Notes: a model not told the origin generated them from the sequence alone. Counted from the first letter of the stretch, positions 18,647-26,958 are shown. The stretch: 64,000 nt of DNA from an uncultured Chitinophaga sp. (GCA_902168205.1 CABHOK010000003.1:1984001-2048000); one strand, 5' to 3'. Translations and numbers: made by a program.

Positions 18647-19555
18647 GTGAAAAAATATATAATTGTAGTTCTGGTGCTATCGGGGGCTGTGTGTTATGCG
18701 CAGCAGAACGTTCAAGCTTACTTCAATGCTATAGCCAATCAACAACCCACAAGCCCCTTCACATTCGATCCGGCGGTAGGAGAGAGTCGCTATATCCAGG
18801 CATTGTCTCCTTATCTGACAGATACGTTGGTAACAGTTCGTTCGGAAGCATATCTTTTAGTAAGCCGCCTGGGACAAAATAGCAAGCAGGCGAAGATTCG
18901 CAGGGAAGTAGTTAAAGTGCTTTTGAAAGGATGGCGCGATAAAGATTCGGGCATAAACGGGCAGGTAGCCAATGGGTTGTTCCGGTTTAATAAAGAGGAT
19001 TTTGATAAGACTGCATTGGAAGATGTTCGAGAGCTTAATAGCGCAGTAAAGCCCTATATAGGTAAACTTTTCAAACTCATTGGTAAACTCGACCTGCGCG
19101 ATCAGTTAAATGCTATAAAGGTGCATGTACAGAATCAACAAACTCCTTTGTCACGAAAAGATATATGGTCAGGTTATGTAGCCATGGCACGTTTGGGAGA
19201 CGCATTGTCCGAGCAGACGGTTATGGATAAGGCGAACAAGCTTGGCTCCAACGATGATACTATATATGAATTGTACCCTGACCTGGTATATATAAGATCA
19301 CGGACTACGATTGATTTTCTGATAAAGGAATTATACAGTGAAGAAAATAATTGCTCTTCTCCGGATGCTGAGTCGGATCGTCCAATCAACTGTGCGTATC
19401 GCATTATGGAGATGCTGGGGCCTGTTATTAAAGATTACCCGATTGCTGTCAGTGCGAGTGGCGACCTGGTTGAGAAAGATTATCCTAAGGCGTTGGCTAC
19501 AATCCGCAGATGGTTCAATGAACGCAACGGGAATTATACGATCATGAACCACTGA
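18647..19555 (+). CDS. exported helical-repeat (HEAT-like) protein
   Basis: The frame is open from TTG 18629, overlapping the previous gene, but GTG 18647 gives a compact signal peptide (MKKYIIVVLVLSGAVCYAQQ). The mature part of about 280 residues is nearly all alpha helix in pairs (RYIQALSPYLTDTLVTVRSE, AYLLVSRLG, REVVKVLLKGWRDKDSGING, VANGLFRFNKEDF), the layout of HEAT-like repeats. Such repeats bind proteins. Lying directly behind the putative immunity gene, it could be a second, periplasmic immunity factor or an accessory of the surface complex. Neither is proven. Confidence 0.6.
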   Translation: MKKYIIVVLVLSGAVCYAQQNVQAYFNAIANQQPTSPFTFDPAVGESRYIQALSPYLTDTLVTVRSEAYLLVSRLGQNSKQAKIRREVVKVLLKGWRDKDSGINGQVANGLFRFNKEDFDKTALEDVRELNSAVKPYIGKLFKLIGKLDLRDQLNAIKVHVQNQQTPLSRKDIWSGYVAMARLGDALSEQTVMDKANKLGSNDDTIYELYPDLVYIRSRTTIDFLIKELYSEENNCSSPDAESDRPINCAYRIMEMLGPVIKDYPIAVSASGDLVEKDYPKALATIRRWFNERNGNYTIMNH

Positions 19556-19573
19556 TAAACATTTGTGCGCTAT

Positions 19574-20944
19574 ATGAAGAAGATTTTTACAAATACAGGT
19601 TGGCGTAACATAGGTGTGCAGGTGAGCTTCCTGCTCGTTGCATTTGGTTTATATGCGTGCTTCCAGGAGGAGACTATTCCTGTATCGATTGATTTTTCCT
19701 ATACCATCGGGAATGAAAATTATACTACACCGGCCCGCATCAGTATAACGAATAATACTACCGGAGCCGAAAAATATCAATGGACATTTGAAGGCGGACA
19801 ACCTGCTACATCTTCATTACGTGATCCCGGTATCATTACGTTTACGGAAGCAGGTCCGCACGCCGTTACACTGGAAGCCTGGAGCGAAGATGATCGCCAA
19901 AGTAAAACGATTTCCATTACAGTATACGATGGTGTCATACCAGATTTTTCTGCAGAAGTGTTGACGAATAATATATCACCGGTAACAGTTCGGATCACCA
20001 ATAAGACTGAAGGAGGTACTGGTTTTCGCTGGGTGTTCGAGCAGGGGAGTCCTGGGGAATATACCGGGGAGAATCCACCGGATGTTCAATTCTCAGAGCC
20101 GGGAGATCATCGTATTATACTCATTGTAGAAAATGGTCCTGCTGTTGATTCCCTGATACAAACTATATCCGTAGCGGCTGCATTATCTCCCGGGTTTGAA
20201 ATCATTCCTGATTTCGAGGATGATGACTACGAAGCACCCTTACATGCTACACTACAGAATAACACAGTCGGAGGACTGCAGTGGCAATGGTCATCTACCG
20301 GTGGACAGATCAGTAACAAGACAGCACAGCAACCGGGTATATATTTCGCTCAGCCCGGCACCTATAGCATCACGCTACAGGCATCCAACGGTAAAGAGAC
20401 CAAAACAATTACAAAAGATATAGTTGTAAAGCCTAATACGGGCCTTCGCACTTTTACGGATGTTAAACTCGGAATCAATACTGCACATGCTACTATCGGC
20501 AGTTATTACTCTACCACGTTACGCAGGGTGATCAGCAAGAATGATCCGGACTCGTTGTTTCAATATGTAGATATAGCATACTTCGGGCTTAACGCTACGT
20601 TTACTTTCAATAAGTTCACGTCACCGGATTCTGTTGAAGAGTATACCTTCGAAGCAATACCGCAGCCGCAGGTAACGCATTTTATTAATTCTCTTGATAA
20701 ATGTGCCTGCGGAATTGCACTGTCAGAAAGTGATTTTGACCAGATGACTACGGATGCACTTTTGCAGCCGCTGAATATAACTTCAACCGCGAAAGGATTA
20801 CAACCTTTTGATGATGCGCAGGTACCACGCATCGTTCTGTTCAGGACACAAGACAATCGTAAAGGTGCTATCAAGATCAAGTCCTATCATCGCGATGGCT
20901 TGCAGTCTTATATACTCGTTGATATTAAAGTTCAGAAAAAATGA
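19574..20944 (+). CDS. lipoprotein with PKD-like domains
   Basis: The frame is open from GTG 19565, but ATG 19574 gives a lipoprotein signal with lipobox LYAC (C29). Three PKD-like modules follow. Each has a strand, then Y/F-x-W-x-FEGG-P or WSSTGG, then PGIITFTEAG-H-V or QPGTYSITL endings (near 19690-19930, 19960-20180 and 20190-20440). The C-terminal 150 residues are a separate mixed domain (YFGLNATFTFNKF, HFINSLDKCACGIALSESDF, QDNRKGAIKIKSY). PKD modules are extracellular binding domains. Its stop overlaps the next start by four bases (ATGA), so lipoprotein and barrel are translationally coupled and probably work together in the outer membrane. Confidence 0.7.
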   Translation: MKKIFTNTGWRNIGVQVSFLLVAFGLYACFQEETIPVSIDFSYTIGNENYTTPARISITNNTTGAEKYQWTFEGGQPATSSLRDPGIITFTEAGPHAVTLEAWSEDDRQSKTISITVYDGVIPDFSAEVLTNNISPVTVRITNKTEGGTGFRWVFEQGSPGEYTGENPPDVQFSEPGDHRIILIVENGPAVDSLIQTISVAAALSPGFEIIPDFEDDDYEAPLHATLQNNTVGGLQWQWSSTGGQISNKTAQQPGIYFAQPGTYSITLQASNGKETKTITKDIVVKPNTGLRTFTDVKLGINTAHATIGSYYSTTLRRVISKNDPDSLFQYVDIAYFGLNATFTFNKFTSPDSVEEYTFEAIPQPQVTHFINSLDKCACGIALSESDFDQMTTDALLQPLNITSTAKGLQPFDDAQVPRIVLFRTQDNRKGAIKIKSYHRDGLQSYILVDIKVQKK

Positions 20945-22671
20945 ATCCTCTCTACACGTACCGTTGTCTGTTAGTTCTTTTGGCGCTCCTGGTTGGGCCG
21001 TGGTCGTATGGACAGTCCATTCGCCTCGACAACCTGCGTGATCAGTTCGGTAAAGGCAAACCTTTCAAACTGAATGGAGCTTTGTCTGCCAATGGTATAT
21101 ATTATAATGGTAATGGAGGCTACGGCCGCGATCCGTTCTCATATTTTGTGAACGGTAGTATGAACCTGAATTTGTATGGCTTGGTAAATCTGCCGTTTTC
21201 ATTTACACTCACAAGTTTTGGCAGCGATTACTCATACCCTGTACCGCCCAATCGCTTCAGTATACATCCATCCTATAAATCTGTAACAGCACATATCGGA
21301 AATATAGCAGCAACGTATTCTCCCTATACATTGAATGGTTATTTGTTTACCGGAGTGGGTGTCGATGTCGAGCCGAAAGACAGCGGACTAAAGGTAAGCG
21401 GTATATATGGTCGCTTGCAGAAAGCTGTTGAGTATGACACCGCCAATCGCATAACAGCGGCTGCCTACGAACGCATGGGGTGGGGAAGCAAGATCGAATA
21501 TCAAAAGGATAATTATCGCCTGGGGATGATTGCGTTTCATGCCTGGGACGATGTGAACTCTATTCAGAACAAACCTGATAGTTTGCAGATATACCCAATG
21601 GCCAATACGGTACTCAGTGTAAATGCCGGCACACGACTATGGCAGCACATGGATATAGCGATTGAATACGCTACGAGTGCTGTAACGGAAGATGTACGCG
21701 CTGCCAATGCGGAGAGCGACAACCTCTTCGGGCGTATGCTCAACAATAAGGAGTCGACTGGTTATTTTCATGCTATTAAATCATCGCTACAATATACATT
21801 TACCAGTACGATACTCGGAGTTGGATATGAACGCATTGATCCGGGCTACAGAACACTCGGGGCTTATTACCTCAATAATGATTTGGAAAACATCACCGTG
21901 AATGCAGCGCAGCCGTTGTTCAAGAGCAAAGTACAACTGGCCATGAACATGGGCTTTCAGCGCGACAATCTTGATCATGCAAAGTCAGGATCATCGACAC
22001 GATTTATAGGATCAGTGAATGTGTCATACACTCCTTCTGATAAACTGACTTCGGCATTTACCTATTCGAACTTTCAAACCTTTATGCGGATTCGTCCGCA
22101 GTTCGTAAACATAAACCGACTGGATAATTTCCAGAACCTTGATACGCTTGACTATACACAGGTGTCACAAAATGCAACGGCATCTGCAAGCTATATGTTT
22201 TCGCAGACAGACGATGAAATGAAGGGTATCAGCGTTGACCTGAGTTTCCAGGAAACAGCCGATGAGCAGGGCGGTGTAGTGCGCAATGGAAACCTGTCGC
22301 AATTCTATAACGCATCTGTTTTATATACCTTGTCACGAATGGCGGTCGGGAGAAATTTTTCTGCCGGATTTAACGTGTCTTATAATACAATCGGTCGCGA
22401 TGACTTTATCACACTGGGGCCGATAGCGAGTATAAGTGCCAGTATACTTCAAAAGAAAATTACCACAGGAGCCAATCTGTCCTATAATGCCAGTCGCACA
22501 ACAACCGAATGGGACAATCATGTCTTTAACGTGCGATGCCACGCTATATATAAAGTCCAGCGCAAGCACACCTTTAACCTGAATGTGCTCAACCAATGGC
22601 GTAGTACCAGCGAGGCTTCCACTAACGATGTCACAGTTACGGTGGGGTATAATTTTATATTTGGCACTTGA
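20941..22671 (+). CDS. outer-membrane beta-barrel protein of the toxin cluster
   Basis: 576 residues, ATG 20941, signal peptide ending near SYGQ. Throughout the mature protein there are amphipathic strands of about ten residues separated by turns (SMNLNLYGLVNLPFSFTL, YRLGMIAFHAW, HMDIAIEYATS, KSSLQYTFTSTILGVGY, TASASYMFS). The last residue motif VTVGYNFIFGT ends close to an aromatic, as outer-membrane barrels do. There is no plug or TonB box. It closes the long co-directional cluster. It could be the export pore or a surface anchor for the TANFOR, Fn3 and SprB proteins; position supports this but nothing proves it. T9SS PorP/SprF proteins are about half this length, so it is not a simple PorP. 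Confidence 0.65.
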   Translation: MNPLYTYRCLLVLLALLVGPWSYGQSIRLDNLRDQFGKGKPFKLNGALSANGIYYNGNGGYGRDPFSYFVNGSMNLNLYGLVNLPFSFTLTSFGSDYSYPVPPNRFSIHPSYKSVTAHIGNIAATYSPYTLNGYLFTGVGVDVEPKDSGLKVSGIYGRLQKAVEYDTANRITAAAYERMGWGSKIEYQKDNYRLGMIAFHAWDDVNSIQNKPDSLQIYPMANTVLSVNAGTRLWQHMDIAIEYATSAVTEDVRAANAESDNLFGRMLNNKESTGYFHAIKSSLQYTFTSTILGVGYERIDPGYRTLGAYYLNNDLENITVNAAQPLFKSKVQLAMNMGFQRDNLDHAKSGSSTRFIGSVNVSYTPSDKLTSAFTYSNFQTFMRIRPQFVNINRLDNFQNLDTLDYTQVSQNATASASYMFSQTDDEMKGISVDLSFQETADEQGGVVRNGNLSQFYNASVLYTLSRMAVGRNFSAGFNVSYNTIGRDDFITLGPIASISASILQKKITTGANLSYNASRTTTEWDNHVFNVRCHAIYKVQRKHTFNLNVLNQWRSTSEASTNDVTVTVGYNFIFGT

Positions 22672-22726
22672 GTTCTTGCCTGGAGGGGAGGGACCGTTTT
22701 TGCCGGCAGGTTTACAATAACATGAT

Positions 22727-23194
22727 ATGAATAGAAAGATACTTTTAATAACTGTGACCTTTATTCTGTTTCTCGGAATATTCTTGATAGGAATTTACTT
22801 TATCAAATCAAGAGACTTGGAGGAGAGAGAGGAATCAGAGTGGTATAGTAAACAACTTGATTATCAATTTTGTGGGATTGTTGTCGATAAGGAGTCTTTG
22901 AAGCAAAAGTGGGGATATGGTTACATTACTTGTATTTTGAACACTGGGATAATTATTAGTACTGCGAAGGAAGATAGTCTACAGAGCTACTTGCATAGTA
23001 ATCAATCGGTACGATTTATAGTAAGTAAAGAGAAGGATCTGGTAAGATTTTTAGTCCAAAATATTAATGATCACGAGAGGGACGACTCCTTGTGCATTGA
23101 TGCTAAGGAAGGCGAAATCAATTTTTACAGAAAGGGAAGGTACATCTGTAAGCATAGTATAGCATCAAGTCTTAAAACTGATTGGTTTAAATAA
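22727..23194 (+). CDS. membrane-anchored protein, unknown (possible orphan immunity)
   Basis: 155 residues, ATG 22727, one N-terminal membrane span (LLITVTFILFLGIFLIGIYFI). A basic-acidic stretch follows (KSRDLEEREESEWYSKQLD), then a soluble domain with strands (CGIVVDKESLKQKWGYGYITC, RFIVSKEKDLVRFLV, EGEINFYRKGRYIC). Base use is AT-rich like the immunity gene at 18244 and unlike the large genes. I recognise no family. Orphan, AT-rich genes at the 3' end of polymorphic-toxin loci are often leftover immunity genes; that reading is inference. Confidence 0.5.
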   Translation: MNRKILLITVTFILFLGIFLIGIYFIKSRDLEEREESEWYSKQLDYQFCGIVVDKESLKQKWGYGYITCILNTGIIISTAKEDSLQSYLHSNQSVRFIVSKEKDLVRFLVQNINDHERDDSLCIDAKEGEINFYRKGRYICKHSIASSLKTDWFK

Positions 23195-23433
23195 GAATAT
23201 CCATTATTCGCAGATTTACTTATATCAGACTATCTGAAAATTTCGATCATCAATTTGTTGTTCGCTATTCCTTTACAAGGAGTGACTCTTGGGCTCAAAA
23301 AATAGGGTACGAGGGGGATAAACAGAATTTAGAACTTCAAGTTACAAAGTCACTGTTTATTATGTTTTTACGAGACCTAAGAAAAAACTTAACGGACTAT
23401 AGTAATAATACTTTATTCGTTGTTGGTATGTAG
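23191..23433 (+). pseudogene. coding-like fragment without start codon
   Basis: An open frame of 80 codons directly after the 155-aa gene, in another frame, with no ATG until residue 57. It reads like real protein (FDHQFVVRYSFTRSDSWAQK, then NLELQVTKSLFIMFLRDLRK) and ends at TAG 23431-23433. It has lost its 5' end or is out of frame with an upstream part. Together with the gene before it, it suggests a decayed cassette at the end of the toxin cluster. I cannot name a family. Confidence 0.45.
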
Positions 23434-23479
23434 AGTGGTTTACCTGTACATAAGATATATACAGGCAACTGTTTCCATA

Positions 23480-24457
23480 TTATTCGTAATACTCAAACGC
23501 ATCTATGATGTCGAGGTATACACCATCGAATCCGGCAGCAAGGATTTTGTTTAGATAGGAATCGCTGTTCTTGTAAATGATATTCTGCCAGTCAGTTTCC
23601 CAATATTTTACTTTATAGTTACCGGGCCAGTCAGGGTTCTCTGCGTCCATCCATGAAGGCTTCGTGCTGTTCCATGAACTTTGCCAGTAGTAGCGATAGT
23701 TTTCAGCTTCTCCAATCGACATATAGGCAATTACTTTTCGTTTGCCGCCTCCATTCTTTGTTTTTAGCTGAGCAATTTCGTCAGCAGTAAAAGAAGTGCC
23801 ATCGTGAAAGAACAAGTCGATGATCATGACATCATATCGCGTGTTTTTCAAAGCTTGCACAAAGTCAGCGCGCGTGGCATAGTTATCGGGATTGAGCAGG
23901 TAAAGGAAATTTTTGGCATCAGCTAACGAATTAACATCACCACTATGCACCTGGTACGGTTCGCTTGTCGGGATGATATCAAGTTCACGGTGTTCTGCAG
24001 CATACGACAAGTAACCATAAGTGTTATTGGTAGCATAGGATGCTGACTTCTTGCTATCAGTAGAACAATAGTCGGTAATGAGAATGGTGTTGCCGCTACT
24101 GTGTGAGCGATCGAGAAAAGCTTTCAGGTAACTGGTAACATCAGACGGAGTTGCTACATCGTCCTGATCATATCCATATAAGAAGTCTTCCTGGCCATGA
24201 GCATCAATCGCATCCAGGTAAGCGGTGTGAAGCGCACCATCCTCTTCACCATTTTGTGTAACGAGTTGAATACCGTTCTGCGGGATGATCGCAAAATCAG
24301 CGGAAGTACTTTTTGCCTTGCTACTGATGTTGATCACCAGGTTGCGCATCTCTTCTTTATAGTCTACGGCTGTTGATGATGTTGATTTATCATCGTCCGA
24401 TGAACAGGCAGAAGCCAGCGCGATAGCGCCAACAATTGGATAAAGGGTAATTTTCAT
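23480..24457 (-). CDS. GH114-like lipoprotein (TM1410 family)
   Basis: 325 residues with a lipoprotein signal (lipobox LASAC, C18) and a serine/aspartate-rich linker. The C-terminal half shows the (beta/alpha)8 pattern of the TM1410/GH114 group: VMIIDLFFHDG, KVIAYMSIGEAENYRYYW, KVKYWETDWQNIIY and a final GFDGVYLDIIDAFEYY, where the acidic residues sit at strand ends. GH114 members are endo-alpha-1,4-polygalactosaminidases, so a role in cutting a galactosaminogalactan-like polymer is plausible; the substrate here is unknown. The protein stops soon after the last motif, so it is short for the family. It is transcribed toward the toxin cluster and has no partner gene beside it. Confidence 0.75.
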   Translation of the reverse strand: MKITLYPIVGAIALASACSSDDDKSTSSTAVDYKEEMRNLVINISSKAKSTSADFAIIPQNGIQLVTQNGEEDGALHTAYLDAIDAHGQEDFLYGYDQDDVATPSDVTSYLKAFLDRSHSSGNTILITDYCSTDSKKSASYATNNTYGYLSYAAEHRELDIIPTSEPYQVHSGDVNSLADAKNFLYLLNPDNYATRADFVQALKNTRYDVMIIDLFFHDGTSFTADEIAQLKTKNGGGKRKVIAYMSIGEAENYRYYWQSSWNSTKPSWMDAENPDWPGNYKVKYWETDWQNIIYKNSDSYLNKILAAGFDGVYLDIIDAFEYYE

Positions 24458-24798
24458 AAGGGATTTTGTGATTCGAAATATAAATAGTTCAACAGAGCTA
24501 AAACGATCTATGTAAGAGATTATTCATTTCTTGATATTTTTTTTTCTGAACGTATATATTCCAGTATATATTGTGTTTTATATATACCTAAACTTGTTGA
24601 TTTATGCTTATTTGACAAGCAATATGGGGTATAAATAAATCATTAAGAATCACGTGTAACTATAACTATATATTTAACAGAGAAAAACAGCAACTAACCG
24701 AATAATAGGTAGCGATCGGGATATGAAGCCGGCAATTAAAAAGATTTTCGTACAAGCGGGTAGTAATACAGGAAAAACAGCTGTTGTAAAGACAGAAT
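24458..24798. other. AT-rich intergenic region
   Basis: Between the GH114-like gene, whose upstream side this is, and a small membrane-protein gene. It holds several TATATA runs (near 24554, 24566, 24579 and 24669) and no open frame with coding character. I see no strong hairpin or clear -7 element. Confidence 0.5.
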
Positions 24799-24999
24799 TT
24801 ATTGTGGATTATTCTCCATCCAAAATGCAGTAACTGCAAGAGCTACAAAACCAGCTACAGTCATAGTTAAATAGTACCTACTACTTCTTTCTTCCTCGAT
24901 AAAATTCAATAATGACTTTAGAGTATTAAATCGGGTCTTCATGAGTAATGAGGCATGGATGAAATGCACGATCACAATAATTAAAACAATGATGGTCAT
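24799..24999 (-). CDS. small two-span membrane protein
   Basis: 66 residues, ATG at 24999. Two membrane spans (IIVLIIVIVHFIHASLL and YYLTMTVAGFVALAVTAFW) flank a basic/acidic middle (KTRFNTLKSLLNFIEEERSSR). No family is recognised. It has no operon partner within 200 bases on either side. Confidence 0.45.
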   Translation of the reverse strand: MTIIVLIIVIVHFIHASLLMKTRFNTLKSLLNFIEEERSSRYYLTMTVAGFVALAVTAFWMENNPQ

Positions 25000-25199
25000 A
25001 TAATTTTCTGTAATGGTATATTATTTATTTACTTCCAGAGTGATTCATTATTCGCCCGCTTGCTATAATGAATGCTGACTTTGGCAATCATACTATATAT
25101 ATACTCATTTTCTGTTTGTGCACTACTGATTAAAGAAAAGAGGATACACAAAGCACAAACTTCATGTATCCCCCGAAAGCGGTTGACAAAGCGCAGATA

Positions 25200-25758
25200 T
25201 TAATCAGCATTCATCTTGCCGGAAACGCGCGCAGCGTATGCAGCAAGTTTACCAACTTCCTGATCGATCATCCACAGACCAACGCCTTCTTCACCAATGA
25301 TGTCAAAAATCTCAACGGCTCTGCGGGCAAGTGTTTCTTCTTCACGTTGCTCGTTAACGTACCATTGCAGGAAGTTAAACGTTGCAAAGTCTTTGATCTG
25401 TAGGCACTGATCAACAATGTTGTTGATCGATTTGGTTACTTCGATCTCGTGGTGAAGCACCGATTCGAAAACTTCACGAAGAGAATTGAATGAATGTTTT
25501 ATCCCCGAGATCTCAGGTTGCAATGCATGGCCACCGGCAGCATTTACATAGCGGAAAAGTTTCAGCATGTGCTGACGTTCTTCTTCAGAGTGTTTGTACA
25601 GAAACTCGGCAGAAATTTCAAACCCCTGAGTATCGCACCATGATGCCATGGAAAGATACGCTGCAGAAGATTTACCTTCCATCACGATCTGCTGGTTCAA
25701 TAACGCTTCAATCTCTGTGGTGATTGACCGGGCAGGAGTATACGACTGTTTTTTTCAT
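25200..25758 (-). CDS. ftnA: bacterial non-haem ferritin, apparent frameshift at codon 3
   Basis: The main frame (TTG 25700 to 25200) covers helices A-D of ferritin: QQIVMEGKSSAAYLSMASWC, EFLYKHSEEERQHMLKLF, VLHHEIEVTKSINNIVDQC and WYVNEQREEETLARRAVEIF. The ferroxidase glutamates and histidine are visible in VMEGKSS, HSEEERQHM and VNEQREEE. The frame continues upstream of TTG 25700 with family-like sequence (ITTEIEALLNQQ), but without any usual start codon until it hits a stop. An ATG at 25758 followed by seven A's would give exactly that N-terminus if one A were absent. So the start is probably 25758 with a one-base shift, either a base-call error or real slippage. Ferritin oxidises and stores iron in the cytoplasm; this fits the iron genes next door, divergent from the response regulator. 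Confidence 0.85.
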
Positions 25759-25793
25759 AAATCTTGAAATGCTTTAATGAGTTGTAAAGACAG

Positions 25794-25801
25794 CAAATGT
25801 A
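25794..25801 (-). promoter_or_regulatory. -7 element TACATTTG for ferritin
   Basis: Read on the minus strand this is TACATTTG, a perfect TAnnTTTG, 36 bases before the ATG at 25758. No good -33 TTTG lies at standard spacing. A weak relative of the iron palindrome lies farther upstream at 25869-25885. Confidence 0.4.
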
Positions 25802-25945
25802 CATGGATTGAAATAAAGGTAATCACGATACCTGCCAAAGGGTATAAATTATACCGCCTCCAGGCTAATTTAAATCTGGTCTAGTTATCCCGTAACGCTA
25901 GTGAAAAGAAATACCTTGAAATGGGGTTGTAACTTTTAATGGTTC

Positions 25946-25993
25946 TTGACTTGTATAGCATTGGTGCTTACTTTTGTTTGGAATTAGTCTAAA
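25946..25993 (+). promoter_or_regulatory. promoter with iron-box operator before the response regulator
   Basis: TTGAC (from 25946), 20 bases, then TACTTTTG (25969-25976) form a good Bacteroidota promoter. TTTGGAATTAGTCTAAA (25977-25993) begins on the next base. It matches the palindrome found at 26936 and 34346, with arms TTTRGA and TCTAAA. A repressor bound there would cover the transcription start. Confidence 0.65.
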
Positions 25994-26039
25994 TAATTGG
26001 CGAGTTTTTCCGTTTGATTATCAGGATTTTGAATAAATA

Positions 26040-26690
26040 ATGACTGCACCGATTAGAATTTTATTAGCGGATAAACAGCCTCTGACCTCGGCAGGACTCG
26101 TCCATTTCCTGTCGTCACGGCAAGATGCTACCATCCTGGATGAAGTCTCTGAACGCGAGCATCTTGAGCAAATGCTGAATCGGCATAAGCCCGATTTGCT
26201 CATCACAGATTACAACCTGCAAGGGTATATCACGAAGGATGATCTTCGTTCTGTGAAGGAAATTTCTCCGGCCACCAATGTCCTCGTCATCTCTGCTGAT
26301 AATAACAAAGGAAGCATACTTGATGTACTGCAACTGGGTATAAAAGGGTATCTCACGAAAGAATGTAGCCGTGAAGAAATCATGATGGCGATTCAATCCA
26401 CGGCACGCGGCGAGAAGTTTTACTGCCATAAGATTCTCGACATCATCATGGAGAAGCATTTCAATCCGGAGCCGGAAAACTTTGATGCTGCCGTACTTAC
26501 ATCGCGTGAAACAGAGATACTTACACTGATCGCACAAGGTAAATCCACCCAGGTTATCGCAGACGATCTTCATCTAAGTCCGCATACGGTGCAGACCCAC
26601 CGAAAGAGTATCATTCGCAAACTCAACATCAAATCACCAACCGAGTTTGTTATCTACGCCATCGACTTCGGCCTTATCAAACCCAAGTAG
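26040..26690 (+). CDS. LuxR/NarL-type response regulator
   Basis: 216 residues, ATG 26040. The receiver domain spans residues 5-120: acidic D11, phospho-acceptor D57 in LLITDYNLQG, the conserved serine in VLVISADNN, lysine in GYLTKE. The LuxR helix-turn-helix lies at about 150-210 (LTSRETEILTLIAQGKSTQVIADDLHLSPHTVQTHRKSI). Such proteins bind DNA as dimers when phosphorylated by a sensor kinase. No kinase gene is next to it, so it is an orphan regulator here. The promoter carries the same iron-type palindrome as the haem operon, suggesting it is made when iron is scarce and relays that state to other genes. Confidence 0.85.
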   Translation: MTAPIRILLADKQPLTSAGLVHFLSSRQDATILDEVSEREHLEQMLNRHKPDLLITDYNLQGYITKDDLRSVKEISPATNVLVISADNNKGSILDVLQLGIKGYLTKECSREEIMMAIQSTARGEKFYCHKILDIIMEKHFNPEPENFDAAVLTSRETEILTLIAQGKSTQVIADDLHLSPHTVQTHRKSIIRKLNIKSPTEFVIYAIDFGLIKPK

Positions 26691-26726
26691 ATATCCGTTA
26701 TCACTTCAAGATTTTTATACTATAAA

Positions 26727-26760
26727 GTGTGGTATACCTACGTGCTATATACCGCCACAC
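26727..26760 (+). terminator. hairpin after the response regulator
   Basis: GTGTGGTATA pairs with TATACC and ACAC across a 3-base bulge, giving about ten pairs around an 11-base loop. No T run follows, so termination is uncertain. A second, 7-bp hairpin lies at 26829-26853. Confidence 0.3.
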
Positions 26761-26903
26761 AGCTATAGCTATACTATCTCGCGGCTGGCACCTCACAGAC
26801 AGCAGCTATTGAACCTACCCGCTAAAAGGTAGTACGAGTCTAACCTGTACTACATCGCTATATAGTCTTATCTAGGTATAAAAAAAATGCCGGCTAGAGG
26901 TGA

Positions 26904-26952
26904 TTGACGTACGATGATCGTTCGCTCTACTTTTGTTTAGAATTAATCTAAA
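26904..26952 (+). promoter_or_regulatory. promoter with iron-box operator before the haem operon
   Basis: TTGAC at 26904, 21 bases, then TACTTTTG at 26928-26935. TTTAGAATTAATCTAAA (26936-26952) follows at once; seven of its eight symmetric base pairs match. The halves resemble the TTAG..CTAA halves of DtxR/IdeR-family iron boxes. It ends 6 bases before the hmuT ATG at 26959. Confidence 0.7.
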
Positions 26953-26958
26953 CAACAG

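Noticed and set aside
25114-25160. GTTTGTGC/GCACAAAC inverted repeat near ferritin's 3' end
   Set aside because: Only 8 bp with a 31-base loop; weak as a terminator and common by chance in AT-rich DNA.
25869-25885. Fourth iron palindrome upstream of ferritin (TTTAAATCTGGTCTAGT)
   Set aside because: Three of twelve arm positions differ from the best box and its place relative to the -7 element differs; too weak to call.
26647-26832. 61-codon frame overlapping the response regulator end
   Set aside because: Shadow frame running through hairpins; no coding character.
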